Positions 25,450 to 34,796 of a stretch of 45,332 nucleotides of DNA are shown in pieces. The translations under genes and the position numbers were made by a program. The notes under the pieces are model-generated. The model had not been told where the DNA came from, searched no databases, and saw only the letters and a program-made list of their open reading frames with translations. This DNA is from Phocaeicola sp. (lineage in GTDB: Bacteria > Bacteroidota > Bacteroidia > Bacteroidales > Bacteroidaceae): the NCBI GenBank assembly GCA_020026225.1, contig JAHHQU010000013.1:1-45332 (forward strand), written 5' to 3'. The first letter of the stretch is position 1; the number at the start of each line of letters is the position of its first letter.

Positions 25450-28400
25450 ATGAAGATACAAGAACTTCAAAAGGCGTATGCTGCACACCCCAATACCAAA
25501 GGGCTTGCGGCATTGCTTGCCGATTCAAAGATACGGAGAATTTTCCTTGAGGGGGTACAGGCTTCTTGTGCCTCGTTCTTTGCTTCCGGTTTTGTGAAGC
25601 AGATTTCAGGAACTTTTCTCTTCATATTGGATGACCAGGAAGAAGCTGGTTATTTTTATCACGATATGGTCCAAGCGAATGGAGATTCTGATATTCTCTT
25701 TTATCCTTCTTCTTACCGTCGTACCATCAAATATGGTCAGAAGGATGCAGCTAACGAGATTCTCCGTACCGAGGTGTTGAGCCGACTGGAAAAGAAGCAG
25801 CCGGTATGTGTCGTGACATACCCTGACGCATTGGCCGAAAAAGTGGTGACTCGTCAGCAGCTGACCGACCGTACCATCAGTTTGAAGGTAGGACAGGAAA
25901 TAGAGACCGATGTGCTTACCGAACAGTTGGCTGCCTATGGCTTTGAACAGGTGGACTATGTTTATGAGCCTGGTCAGTTTGCTACCAGAGGTAGTATCAT
26001 TGACGTGTACTCGTTTGCCTCAGAATATCCTTACCGTATCGACTTCTTTGGAAGTGAGGTAGACAGTATCCGTACTTTCGAGGTGGAAAATCAGCTTTCC
26101 AAAGAAAAGAAGGATGTGATAAACATTGTTCCCGAATTGTCGCAGACTTCAGACAGTGCCATTTCTTTTCTGGACTTTATAACGGAAGATGCGGTGCTTT
26201 GGGTAAAGGATTTGATGTGGGTACGTGAAAAGCTCCAGCAAATTCATGATGAGGCGGTCTCTCCTTTGGCAAAAGAAGCCTATGAAGGAGACCCGAATGA
26301 TTTGGTTGATTTGGAAAGACGGTTGATTGAGGGGGGAGAGTTCATGGCCGGTGCCTTGGATTTTCGTCGCATCGAATTTGGAACAAAACCGGTGGAAACG
26401 CCGCAGGCCAAGTTGGTCTTCAATATTTCCTCCCAACCGATTTATCATAAGAACTTTGATTTGGTAACCCGTTCGTTCACCGATTATCTGCACGATGGGT
26501 ATCAGCTCTTCATCTGTTCCGATAGCGTGAAGCAGACCGACCGTTTGAAAGATATATTTGAAGAAAGGGGCGACCGCATCGTATTCACTCCCGTCGACCG
26601 CACCTTGCATCAGGGATTTGTCGACCATACGCTGCGATATTGTATCTTTACCGACCACCAGTTGTTCGACCGTTTCCATAAGTACAACCTGCGGAGCGAT
26701 AAGGCACGTAGTGGAAAGGTAAGCTTGTCATTGAAAGAACTCAATCAGTTTGAACCGGGAGATTATGTAGTGCATATTGATCACGGTATCGGCCGATTTG
26801 CAGGCTTGGTTCGTATACCGAACGGTAATACTACGCAGGAGGTAATCAAGTTAGTATATCAGAATGAAGATGTAGTCTTCGTGTCCATTCATTCCTTGCA
26901 TAAAATATCCAAGTACAAAGGAAAGGAAGGAGAAAAGCCGCGTATCAGTAAATTGGGTACGGGAGCATGGGAAAAGATAAAGGAACGTACCAAAACCAAG
27001 ATCAAGGACATTGCCCGTGATCTGATAAAATTATATTCACAGCGAAAGCAGGAAAAAGGCTTTAAATACAGTCCCGACAGCTTCATGCAGCATGAACTGG
27101 AGGCAAGCTTCTTGTATGAAGATACACCCGACCAGCTGAAGGCTACTCAAGATGTAAAGGCTGATATGGAAAGTGACCGCCCGATGGACCGCCTGATATG
27201 CGGTGACGTAGGCTTTGGAAAAACGGAAGTGGCTGTACGTGCAGCTTTCAAAGCAGTGGCAGACAACAAGCAGGTTGCTGTACTGGTGCCGACTACCGTA
27301 TTGGCTTATCAGCATTACCAGACATTCAAGAAACGTTTGGAAGAGTTTCCTTGTAAGGTGGATTATCTGAGCCGTGCTCGTACGGCCAAAGATACCAGTC
27401 GGATTTTGAAGGAACTGGCATCGGGGGAAATCCAGGTCTTGATTGGTACTCATAAAATCATCGGAAAAAGCGTGAAGTTCAAGGATCTTGGTCTGCTGAT
27501 TGTGGATGAGGAACAAAAGTTTGGAGTCAGTGTCAAAGAAAAGTTGCGCCAGTTGAAAGTGAACGTAGATACCTTGACTATGACCGCCACCCCGATTCCG
27601 CGTACCCTTCAGTTCTCGTTGATGGGGGCTCGTGACCTGTCGGTTATCCAGACTCCTCCACCAAACCGTTACCCGATTCAGACGGAAGTGCATACGTTCA
27701 ATGAGGATATCATCGTAGAAGCCATCAATTTTGAAATGAGCCGTAACGGACAGGTTTTCTTTGTGAACAACCGCATTCAGAATTTGGGTGAATTGAAGAG
27801 CCTGATAGAACGCAATATCCCAGATTGTAGAGTTTGTATCGGTCACGGACAGATGAAGCCGGAAGAGCTGGAACGGATTATTTTCGATTTCGTGAATTAT
27901 GATTACGATGTCCTGTTGGCTACCACCATTGTAGAGAGCGGCATTGACATTCCTAACGCCAATACCATCATCATTAATCAGGCGCAGAACTTCGGCTTGA
28001 GTGATTTGCACCAGATGAGAGGGCGTGTAGGAAGAAGCAATAAGAAGGCCTTCTGTTACTTGCTTGCTCCACCTCTGTCTACGTTGACCCCTGAGGCCAA
28101 GCGTCGGTTGCAGGCCATAGAAAATTTCAGCGATTTGGGAAGTGGCATTCACATTGCCATGCAAGATTTGGATATCCGAGGAGCGGGAAACATGTTGGGA
28201 GCCGAACAGAGCGGATTTATTGCCGATTTGGGATATGAAACGTATCAGAAAATCTTGGCAGAGGCAGTATCCGAGTTGAAGAACGACGAGTTCGCAGATT
28301 TGTATACGGAAGAAATCAAGGCCGGTGAAGACAAGATTAGCGGAGAAGAGTTCGTGGAAGAATGTACCGTGGAAAGTGATTTGGAATTATTGTTCCCTAA

Positions 28401-28824
28401 CGAATACATACCGAGCAGCAGTGAACGTATGTTGCTTTATCGTGAATTGGATAAATTGGAGCAGGACAAGGACGTGGATGCATTCAAGTCGCGACTGGTA
28501 GACCGCTTCGGCAAAATTCCTCCAGAAGGGGAAGAACTCATTCAAATTGTCCCTCTCCGTCGCTTGGCCAAGCGCTTGGGGGTAGAAAAGGTCTTTCTGA
28601 AAGGAGGCAAGATGAGCCTCTATTTTGTCAACAATCCGGAAAGCCCTTATTATCAGAGCAAGGCTTTTGACAAGATAATCGGATACATGGCAAGTAATCC
28701 ACGCTATTGTACGCTTCGCGAGCAGCGTGGCAAACGTAGTATGGTCGTTAAAAATATTACTGATGTGCATACGGCCGTCCGTATCTTGCAGGAAATCATG
28801 CTTGTCCATACGGAAAATGCCTGA
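25450..28824 (+). CDS. mfd: Transcription-repair coupling factor
   Basis: The 1124-aa ATPase displaces RNA polymerase stalled at lesions and recruits UvrA. The order is as expected: a UvrB-like N-terminal region, the CarD-like RNA polymerase interaction domain (FEPGDYVVHIDHGIGRFAG, about 433-451), RecG-like helicase motifs including Walker A GDVGFGKTEVA (about 583), DEEQKFGV (about 686), TATPIPRTLQFSLMGARDLS, and the MRGRVGRS motif (about 855), then the TRCF C-terminal domain. The length is typical. The start at 25450 follows from the promoter position. It is divergent from the TPR gene. No clear terminator hairpin follows. Confidence 0.97.
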   Translation: MKIQELQKAYAAHPNTKGLAALLADSKIRRIFLEGVQASCASFFASGFVKQISGTFLFILDDQEEAGYFYHDMVQANGDSDILFYPSSYRRTIKYGQKDAANEILRTEVLSRLEKKQPVCVVTYPDALAEKVVTRQQLTDRTISLKVGQEIETDVLTEQLAAYGFEQVDYVYEPGQFATRGSIIDVYSFASEYPYRIDFFGSEVDSIRTFEVENQLSKEKKDVINIVPELSQTSDSAISFLDFITEDAVLWVKDLMWVREKLQQIHDEAVSPLAKEAYEGDPNDLVDLERRLIEGGEFMAGALDFRRIEFGTKPVETPQAKLVFNISSQPIYHKNFDLVTRSFTDYLHDGYQLFICSDSVKQTDRLKDIFEERGDRIVFTPVDRTLHQGFVDHTLRYCIFTDHQLFDRFHKYNLRSDKARSGKVSLSLKELNQFEPGDYVVHIDHGIGRFAGLVRIPNGNTTQEVIKLVYQNEDVVFVSIHSLHKISKYKGKEGEKPRISKLGTGAWEKIKERTKTKIKDIARDLIKLYSQRKQEKGFKYSPDSFMQHELEASFLYEDTPDQLKATQDVKADMESDRPMDRLICGDVGFGKTEVAVRAAFKAVADNKQVAVLVPTTVLAYQHYQTFKKRLEEFPCKVDYLSRARTAKDTSRILKELASGEIQVLIGTHKIIGKSVKFKDLGLLIVDEEQKFGVSVKEKLRQLKVNVDTLTMTATPIPRTLQFSLMGARDLSVIQTPPPNRYPIQTEVHTFNEDIIVEAINFEMSRNGQVFFVNNRIQNLGELKSLIERNIPDCRVCIGHGQMKPEELERIIFDFVNYDYDVLLATTIVESGIDIPNANTIIINQAQNFGLSDLHQMRGRVGRSNKKAFCYLLAPPLSTLTPEAKRRLQAIENFSDLGSGIHIAMQDLDIRGAGNMLGAEQSGFIADLGYETYQKILAEAVSELKNDEFADLYTEEIKAGEDKISGEEFVEECTVESDLELLFPNEYIPSSSERMLLYRELDKLEQDKDVDAFKSRLVDRFGKIPPEGEELIQIVPLRRLAKRLGVEKVFLKGGKMSLYFVNNPESPYYQSKAFDKIIGYMASNPRYCTLREQRGKRSMVVKNITDVHTAVRILQEIMLVHTENA

Positions 28825-28934
28825 TCGGCACTTGGAAAGATTATACAGTGGGGCAGATTCAGAAATGGGAGACCATCTGATTCCTGCGCTCATTTGATAA
28901 TCTGACGCATTCGTGTGTAATTTCTTTTGAATTA

Positions 28935-28966
28935 TTTGTATGATGCTTTCATAATCTTTATTTTTG
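28935..28966 (+). promoter_or_regulatory. Promoter of the sulfatase gene
   Basis: TTTG at 28935-28938 and TATTTTTG at 28959-28966 are 20 bp apart, an excellent Bacteroides promoter. The predicted leader is about 60 nt. Confidence 0.75.
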
Positions 28967-29035
28967 TAACGAAATTAAAGGGGAAGTAGAATTTTAGTTT
29001 CAGATAAAAATTTATTCTTTAAAAACCATTTTAAG

Positions 29036-30577
29036 ATGAAAACACAATATTTATTAGGTATGGGATTGGGTTCTCTTCTGGCTGCTAATGTGTATGCACA
29101 GGAAAACCGTCCTCCTCATGTGATTCTTATAATGACTGACCAGCAGCGTTTCGATGCGATGGGTTGTGCAGGAAATCCTTCAGTGATTACACCTAACTTG
29201 GATCGTTTGGCCGAAGACGGCAATCTTTTTGCTTATGGCTATTCTTCCTGTCCGAGCAGTACGCCGGCACGAGCAGGCTTGGTTACCGGTATGTCTCCAT
29301 GGAACCATGGAATGTTGGGCTATGGCAATGAAGCGGAACGCTATCCGCATGAATTCCCGCGTGAGATGAAGCAGCTGGGATATCATACCGTAGGTATTGG
29401 TAAAATGCATTGGTATCCACAGTGGAATACCCGTGGCTTGGATGTCCTGCTTTCGGAAGAAAGTGGACGTAAGATGAGTCCGGATTATATGTCGGATTAC
29501 CGCAAATGGTTTAATATTCATGCCGGAGGTTTGAATCCGGATATTACAGGTATCGGTTGGAATGATCATGCAGGAGCCATCTACAAGTTGCCGGAAGAAT
29601 TGCATCCGACCACTTGGACCGGACAGACTGCAGTAGAGTTCATCCGTAATTATCAGGGTGACAAGCCGGTTTATCTGAAAGTATCTTTTGCACGTCCGCA
29701 CAGTCCGTACGACCCGCCACAGCGCTTTTACGATATGTATGACAAGGTGCCAGAACCGGCAGCTCCAGCCCACGGTGATTGGGTTCCTGAAGAATGGAAG
29801 GGACATACCGATCCGATAGCTGAACCTCAGGCTGCAGTCGGTAATTTCGGTGATGCGTATGCAAAGAATTCGCGTCGTCATTACAATGCATCTGTAACGA
29901 TGGTCGATGAACAGATTGGTAAGATTATCGATGAACTGAAGAAGAGAGATATGTACGATAACTCCATCATCTTCTTCATTTCCGACCATGGAGACATGTT
30001 GGGCGACCATTGTATGTGGAGAAAGACCTACGCTTATGAAGGTTCCGCTCACGTTCCATTCATTGTGAAGCTTCCAAAGAACATGAAGTCTTGTTATGAA
30101 AAGGGAGAGGTGATTACCGATAAAGTGGTGGAATTACGTGATATCCTTCCTACAGCCATTGATATAGCGAATGGTACACAGCCTGAAATCATGGACGGCA
30201 AGTCATTGCTTCCTATCTTTGAAAAGAAAGACTGTGAATGGAGACAGTATCTTGATTTGGAACACTCTTCTTGCTATTTGCCGAACAGTTCATGGTGTGC
30301 GCTGACCGACGGAAACTTGAAATACATTTATTTCTATAATACCGGTGAAGAGCAGCTCTTCGATTTGAAGAAAGACCCTTATGAAGAAAAGAACGTGGTC
30401 AATGCTAAGAAATACCGGAAGAAGTTGGCCGATTACAGAGAGGCAATGGTAAAACATCTTTCAATCCGAGGTGAAGAATGGGTGAAAGACGGAAAGCTTC
30501 AGGTCATCAAGACCCGGACTCTTTTTGGAAAGAATTTCCCGTATGAAGGGGATCCTTATAAGAGACCTTGGCGTTAA
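29036..30577 (+). CDS. Serine-type sulfatase (S1 family), exported
   Basis: The 513-aa product has an N-terminal signal peptide ending near VYA/QEN. The alkaline phosphatase-superfamily core shows the metal site MTDQQRFD (Asp35), the formylglycine motif S-T-P-A-R followed by AGLVTG (Ser75 to Gly85), and ISDHGDMLGDH with its downstream lysine. The residue to be converted is serine, not cysteine, so activation needs an anaerobic radical-SAM maturase (anSME), which is not in this window. Family knowledge: such enzymes desulfate host or algal glycans in the periplasm. The gene is isolated, with no SusC/SusD or glycosidase beside it, so the substrate is not predictable. Confidence 0.93.
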   Translation: MKTQYLLGMGLGSLLAANVYAQENRPPHVILIMTDQQRFDAMGCAGNPSVITPNLDRLAEDGNLFAYGYSSCPSSTPARAGLVTGMSPWNHGMLGYGNEAERYPHEFPREMKQLGYHTVGIGKMHWYPQWNTRGLDVLLSEESGRKMSPDYMSDYRKWFNIHAGGLNPDITGIGWNDHAGAIYKLPEELHPTTWTGQTAVEFIRNYQGDKPVYLKVSFARPHSPYDPPQRFYDMYDKVPEPAAPAHGDWVPEEWKGHTDPIAEPQAAVGNFGDAYAKNSRRHYNASVTMVDEQIGKIIDELKKRDMYDNSIIFFISDHGDMLGDHCMWRKTYAYEGSAHVPFIVKLPKNMKSCYEKGEVITDKVVELRDILPTAIDIANGTQPEIMDGKSLLPIFEKKDCEWRQYLDLEHSSCYLPNSSWCALTDGNLKYIYFYNTGEEQLFDLKKDPYEEKNVVNAKKYRKKLADYREAMVKHLSIRGEEWVKDGKLQVIKTRTLFGKNFPYEGDPYKRPWR

Positions 30578-30610
30578 GCAGTGCGGTTGATAAGCCCTCA
30601 AGTATATGCA

Positions 30611-30649
30611 GGGGTGTCAATGGGTAGGTTCAATACCTGTTGACGCCCC
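30611..30649 (+). terminator. Hairpin downstream of the sulfatase
   Basis: GGGGTGTCAA (30611-30620) pairs with TTGACGCCCC (30640-30649) with one G-T wobble, plus an inner GGTA/TACC stem. No strong T-tract follows, so termination is likely but not certain. Confidence 0.6.
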
Positions 30650-30920
30650 TGATTTGTGTCTTGAAGCGAAGGCAAGCTGCAAGGCATGAAAATCAGGGCA
30701 CACTGTTTCTAAACAGCTTGTCCGTTGCCGGATTGCACTTTCCCGTTGCAGTTTTTTAAGAAATCCGAGCGATGGAAGAGGAAATGTATAAAAAGGCATA
30801 TTTTGACAAATCTATGTGCCATTTTCAGTTTTTAGAGCTTATTTGCAAACAAATTCCTCCCGAATATGTTGTTAAACTTTAAAAAAAGGCTTTATCTAGC
30901 TGAATTATACTTTTTTTTTC
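30650..30920. other. Intergenic tract without an assigned gene
   Basis: About 270 bp separate the sulfatase hairpin from the carboxylase promoter. A 36-codon plus-strand frame (30772-30882, starting MEEEMYKKAYFDK) and a 60-codon minus-strand frame (30617-30799) are open, but neither has a ribosome site, promoter or recognisable family. The stretch is rich in mixed sequence rather than simple repeats and may be a dispersed repeat or a degraded gene. Confidence 0.4.
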
Positions 30921-30928
30921 TATTTTTG
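30921..30928 (+). promoter_or_regulatory. -7 promoter element of the carboxylase operon
   Basis: TATTTTTG fits TAnnTTTG. It implies a leader of about 105 nt before the ATG at 31040, long enough to hold regulation, although I see no known riboswitch. Confidence 0.6.
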
Positions 30929-31039
30929 CACAAAAATCGGTATAGTGTGCTAATATTGCACAAAGAGACTGATTGGAAATTTGTTTTTTGAGCGAACAGA
31001 AAACAAGTGATATGAAGATACTAATCAAAAATGTAAAGC

Positions 31040-32551
31040 ATGATACACAAAGTATTAATCGCTAACCGTGGTGAAATAGCAGTGCGTGTAATGCGTTCTT
31101 GTCGCGAGATGGGCATCCGTACCGTAGCTGTCTTTTCTGAGGCCGACAGAACGGCTCGTCACGTACTTTATGCTGATGAGGCCTGTCTGATTGGACCTGC
31201 CGCATCGTCAGAGAGTTATTTGAACATTGATAAAATCATCATGGCAGCCAAGCGTCATGGAGTAGATGCGATTCATCCAGGATACGGATTCTTGTCCGAA
31301 AATTCAGGGTTTGCCCGTCGTTGTAAAGAAGAAGGTTTCATCTTCATTGGCCCGGATCCAGAGACAATGGATGCCATGGGTGATAAGATTTCAGCCCGTA
31401 AACACATGATTGCTGCTGGTGTACCTGTTGTACCAGGAACAGAAAAGCCTCTTCAGAGCGTAGAAGAAGCCATCAGCATCTGTAACCAGATAGGTTATCC
31501 GGTCATGTTGAAGGCTTCAATGGGAGGTGGAGGTAAAGGTATGCGTCTTATTCATAACGAATCGGAAGTAGAAGAAGCATATAATACCGCCCGTTCTGAA
31601 TCAATGTCATCTTTCGGTGATGATACCGTTTATCTTGAAAAGTTTGTAGAAGAACCTCACCATATCGAATTCCAGATTTTAGGGGATAACTATGGCAATG
31701 CGGTGCACTTGTTTGAGCGCGAATGTTCTATTCAGCGCCGTAATCAGAAAGTGGTAGAAGAAACTCCATCTCCTTTCATGACCGATGAGTTGCGCAAGAA
31801 GATGGGTGATGCAGCCGTAGCAGCTGCCAAAGCGGTAAATTACAAGGGTGCTGGTACCATTGAATTCCTTGTTGACAAAAACCGTAATTTCTATTTTCTG
31901 GAAATGAACACCCGTCTGCAGGTAGAACACCCGATTACAGAAGAAGTGGTAGGCGTAGACTTGGTAAAAGAACAGTTGCGTATTGCCAACAATGAACCGC
32001 TTCATCTCAAGCAGGAGGAATTGTATCAGCGCGGCCATGCTATCGAATGCCGTATCTGTGCGGAAGACACCGACAACAACTTCATGCCGTCGCCGGGTAT
32101 TATCCGTCAGTTGGTAGAGCCGAATGGAGTAGGTGTGCGTATTGACAGTTACGTATACGAAGGCTATGAAATCCCTATCTATTATGACCCGATGATTGGA
32201 AAGCTGATAGTATGGGCCACAACCCGTCAGTTTGCCATTGAACGTATGCGCCGTGTCTTGTATGAGTATAAGATTACCGGTACGAAGAACAACATCAGTT
32301 ACCTGCGTCATATCATGCATGTTCCCGATTTCGTAGAAGGACATTACGATACCTTGTTTATTCCGAAACATCAGGAAATGCTGAAGGAATGGGCAGGAAA
32401 GAAAGAAGAAGAAGCTGAGAATATCGCCATGGTGGCCGCTTATATCGACTATCTGATGAATTTGGAAGAAAACAAGTCTGTATCATCAGACGGACGTCCT
32501 ATCAGCCGTTGGCGTGAGTTCGGATTACAGAAAGGTGTATTGCGTATCTAA
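31040..32551 (+). CDS. Acyl-CoA carboxylase, biotin carboxylase subunit
   Basis: The 503-aa product is an ATP-grasp enzyme that carboxylates biotin on the carrier subunit with bicarbonate and ATP. The N-terminal KVLIANRGEIAVRVMRSC, HPGYGFLSEN, the glycine-rich loop KASMGGGGKGMRL, and FLEMNTRLQVEHPITEEV are intact. The length corresponds to a stand-alone biotin carboxylase (AccC type) without a fused carrier. It is the first gene of a three-gene operon with the carrier and carboxyltransferase, the layout of Bacteroides acetyl-/propionyl-CoA carboxylases. Confidence 0.95.
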   Translation: MIHKVLIANRGEIAVRVMRSCREMGIRTVAVFSEADRTARHVLYADEACLIGPAASSESYLNIDKIIMAAKRHGVDAIHPGYGFLSENSGFARRCKEEGFIFIGPDPETMDAMGDKISARKHMIAAGVPVVPGTEKPLQSVEEAISICNQIGYPVMLKASMGGGGKGMRLIHNESEVEEAYNTARSESMSSFGDDTVYLEKFVEEPHHIEFQILGDNYGNAVHLFERECSIQRRNQKVVEETPSPFMTDELRKKMGDAAVAAAKAVNYKGAGTIEFLVDKNRNFYFLEMNTRLQVEHPITEEVVGVDLVKEQLRIANNEPLHLKQEELYQRGHAIECRICAEDTDNNFMPSPGIIRQLVEPNGVGVRIDSYVYEGYEIPIYYDPMIGKLIVWATTRQFAIERMRRVLYEYKITGTKNNISYLRHIMHVPDFVEGHYDTLFIPKHQEMLKEWAGKKEEEAENIAMVAAYIDYLMNLEENKSVSSDGRPISRWREFGLQKGVLRI

Positions 32552-32571
32552 TAGATTATAAGGAGAATTTT

Positions 32572-33090
32572 ATGGAAATACATATTGGTGACAGAGTTGC
32601 TGACGTATCCTTGGTCAGCAAGGAAGGAAACAAAGTGCAGTTGACTATTGATGGCGTTCCTTATGATGTAGATATCGTCATGGCAGAAAACGGCAGCTGC
32701 TCCATCCTTCACGACGGAAAGTCGTATAATACGGAATTGATTCGCAAGGAAGGTGGTAAAAGCTATACAGTCAATTCCCACTATCAGTCTTATAACATCG
32801 ACATCATCGATTCACAGGCTAAATACCTGCGCATGCGTAAGGGAGCGGATGAAAAACAGCAAGATAAAATCATTTCTCCAATGCCAGGTAAAGTGGTGAA
32901 GATACCGGTAAAGGTGGGCGACCTATTGGAAGCCGGTGACATCGTGGCGGTAATTGAAGCAATGAAAATGCAAAGTAACTATAAGGTAAACAGCCCTTGT
33001 GTAGTAAAAGATATATTGGTGAGTGAAGGTGATTCAGTGGCAAGCAACCAGGTGATCATGACACTCGACATTATTAAAAAAGAAGATTGA
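32572..33090 (+). CDS. Biotin carboxyl carrier subunit
   Basis: The 172-aa product carries the biotin domain at its C-terminus: SPMPGKVVKIPVKVGD followed by VIEAMKMQ, with Lys132 as the biotinylation site, and the closing VSEGDSVASNQVIM. The N-terminal 90 residues are beta-rich, like carrier subunits that dock the biotin carboxylase and carboxyltransferase. It begins 20 bp after the biotin carboxylase gene and ends 2 bp before the carboxyltransferase ATG. Confidence 0.95.
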   Translation: MEIHIGDRVADVSLVSKEGNKVQLTIDGVPYDVDIVMAENGSCSILHDGKSYNTELIRKEGGKSYTVNSHYQSYNIDIIDSQAKYLRMRKGADEKQQDKIISPMPGKVVKIPVKVGDLLEAGDIVAVIEAMKMQSNYKVNSPCVVKDILVSEGDSVASNQVIMTLDIIKKED

Positions 33091-33092
33091 TT

Positions 33093-34625
33093 ATGACTAC
33101 AGCAGAACAATATAAGAAATTTGAAGAGCTCGACAAGCAAGCTTCTTTAGGTGGTGGTGTGGAACGCATCGAAAAACAGCACGCCAATGGTCACATGACA
33201 GCTCGCGAACGAATTGACATGTTGCTGGATAAAGGAACGTTCAATGAACTCGATAAACTGGTGGTTCATCACTGTACCGATTTCGGTATGGATAAGAAGC
33301 ATATCCCTGGAGATGGTATCGTATGTGGATACGGTAAGATAGACGGTCGTCTGGTATACGTTTATGCGTATGACTTCACTGTATTCGGCGGTACGCTGGG
33401 AGTAACGGGAGCTGAAAAAATCGTAAAAGTACAGAAGTTGGCTTTGAAGAACGGTGCTCCTGTCATTGCATTGAATGACTCAGGTGGAGCACGTATTCAA
33501 GAAGGAGTGGGAAGCATTTCGGGATACGCTTCTGTTTTCTATCAGAACAGCATTGCATCGGGTGTCATTCCTCAGATTTCTGCTATTTTAGGTCCTTGTG
33601 CCGGTGGTGCTTGCTATTCACCTGCCTTGACCGATTTCATCTTCATGGTGAAGGAGAAAAGTCACATGTTCATTACTGGACCGGATGTAGTGAAGGCGGT
33701 TACTCATGAAGAAGTGGACAAAGAAGAATTGGGCGGTGCTTATACTCACAGCAGCAAGAGTGGGGTGACTCACTTCCTTTGTGATACCGAAGAAGAAACC
33801 TTGATGGGTATCCGTGAACTGTTGAGCTTCTTGCCTTCAAACAACATGGAAGATGCACCTCATCAGACTTGTTCGGATGATATCCATCGTACCGATGAGT
33901 TGTTGATGACAGTGATTCCTGATGATCCGAACATGCCTTACGATATCAAGAATATCATTGAACCGGTAGTAGACCATCACTATTTCTATGAAGTAATGCC
34001 TCATTTTGCAAAGAATATGGTTGTAGGCTTTGCACGTCTTGGCGGTCGTTCAGTAGGTATCGTAGCCAATCAGCCTGCTTATTTGGCTGGTGTGTTGGAT
34101 ATTGACGCTTCTGACAAGGCAGCGCGTTTCATCCGCTTCTGCGACTGTTTCAATATTCCAATCATCACTTTCGTGGATGTACCCGGATTCTTGCCGGGCT
34201 GCGATCAGGAACATAACGGCATCATCCGTCATGGAGCAAAAATTGTATATGCTTACGCAGAAGCTACCGTTCCTAAGATTACAGTGATTACTCGTAAGGC
34301 TTACGGTGGAGCTTATATCGTGATGAGCAGCAAGCCTATCGGTTCAGACATTAACTTCTCTTATCCTACAGCCGAAATCGCTGTGATGGGAGCAGATGGA
34401 GCGGTGAATATTTTGTACCGCAAGTCCACACCGGAGGAAAAGGAACAGGCGGTAGCCGATTACAAGGAAAAATTCTCCAATCCGTACCGTGCTGCGGAGC
34501 AAGGATACATTGATGAAATTATTCTTCCAAGAAATACACGTTTCAAATTGATTCAGGCATTGGAAATGACTCAGAACAAGAGCCAGAGCAATCCTCCAAA
34601 GAAACACGGCAATATGCCACTGTAA
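33093..34625 (+). CDS. Acyl-CoA carboxyltransferase (PccB/MmdA family)
   Basis: The 510-aa product belongs to the family that moves CO2 from biotin to an acyl-CoA. The two crotonase-like halves contain the oxyanion-hole glycine segments SGGARIQEGVGSISGY, GPCAGGACYSPAL, PGFLPG and AYGGAYIVMSSK. The residue after GGAY is Ile (about 409). In actinobacterial enzymes this site is Asp in propionyl-CoA-specific forms and Ile in forms that also accept acetyl-CoA, so broader specificity is possible. The family also includes decarboxylases, but co-location with a biotin carboxylase favours carboxylation. The ATG at 33093 is used; an in-frame TTG at 33087 overlaps the previous stop. Confidence 0.94.
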   Translation: MTTAEQYKKFEELDKQASLGGGVERIEKQHANGHMTARERIDMLLDKGTFNELDKLVVHHCTDFGMDKKHIPGDGIVCGYGKIDGRLVYVYAYDFTVFGGTLGVTGAEKIVKVQKLALKNGAPVIALNDSGGARIQEGVGSISGYASVFYQNSIASGVIPQISAILGPCAGGACYSPALTDFIFMVKEKSHMFITGPDVVKAVTHEEVDKEELGGAYTHSSKSGVTHFLCDTEEETLMGIRELLSFLPSNNMEDAPHQTCSDDIHRTDELLMTVIPDDPNMPYDIKNIIEPVVDHHYFYEVMPHFAKNMVVGFARLGGRSVGIVANQPAYLAGVLDIDASDKAARFIRFCDCFNIPIITFVDVPGFLPGCDQEHNGIIRHGAKIVYAYAEATVPKITVITRKAYGGAYIVMSSKPIGSDINFSYPTAEIAVMGADGAVNILYRKSTPEEKEQAVADYKEKFSNPYRAAEQGYIDEIILPRNTRFKLIQALEMTQNKSQSNPPKKHGNMPL

Positions 34626-34655
34626 TGAAAGAATAAACATTTCAGTATAAGTCCT

Positions 34656-34720
34656 GAGCGGCTGCTGTTTTTGATTGTGACTGATAATTACATAGAAAAT
34701 AGCGGCCGCTCATTTTTTTA
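34656..34720 (+). terminator. Terminator of the carboxylase operon
   Basis: GAGCGGCTGCT (34656-34666) pairs with AGCGGCCGCTC (34701-34711) with one G-T wobble around a 34-nt loop. A run of T residues follows at once. Confidence 0.75.
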
Positions 34721-34763
34721 CTTACAAATCTGCATTATATTTTTATCTATAAATGCTTTTTTG

Positions 34764-34771
34764 TATTTTTG
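34764..34771 (+). promoter_or_regulatory. -7 promoter element for the TlpA-like gene
   Basis: TATTTTTG fits TAnnTTTG and lies 25 bp before the ATG at 34797. Confidence 0.55.
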
Positions 34772-34796
34772 ACAGCGTATAAATAAGTGAATTGAA

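Noticed and set aside
27037..28164. A 375-codon minus-strand open frame inside mfd
   Set aside because: It is antisense to conserved helicase motifs of mfd and shows no family signature.
29249..29262. Cys72 of the sulfatase as the formylglycine precursor
   Set aside because: The residues after Cys72 do not fit C-x-P/A-x-R, whereas Ser75-T-P-A-R with the TG nine residues on fits the serine-type motif exactly.
29180..30052. A 290-codon minus-strand open frame inside the sulfatase gene
   Set aside because: The sulfatase has a signal peptide, motif and promoter; the opposing frame has none.
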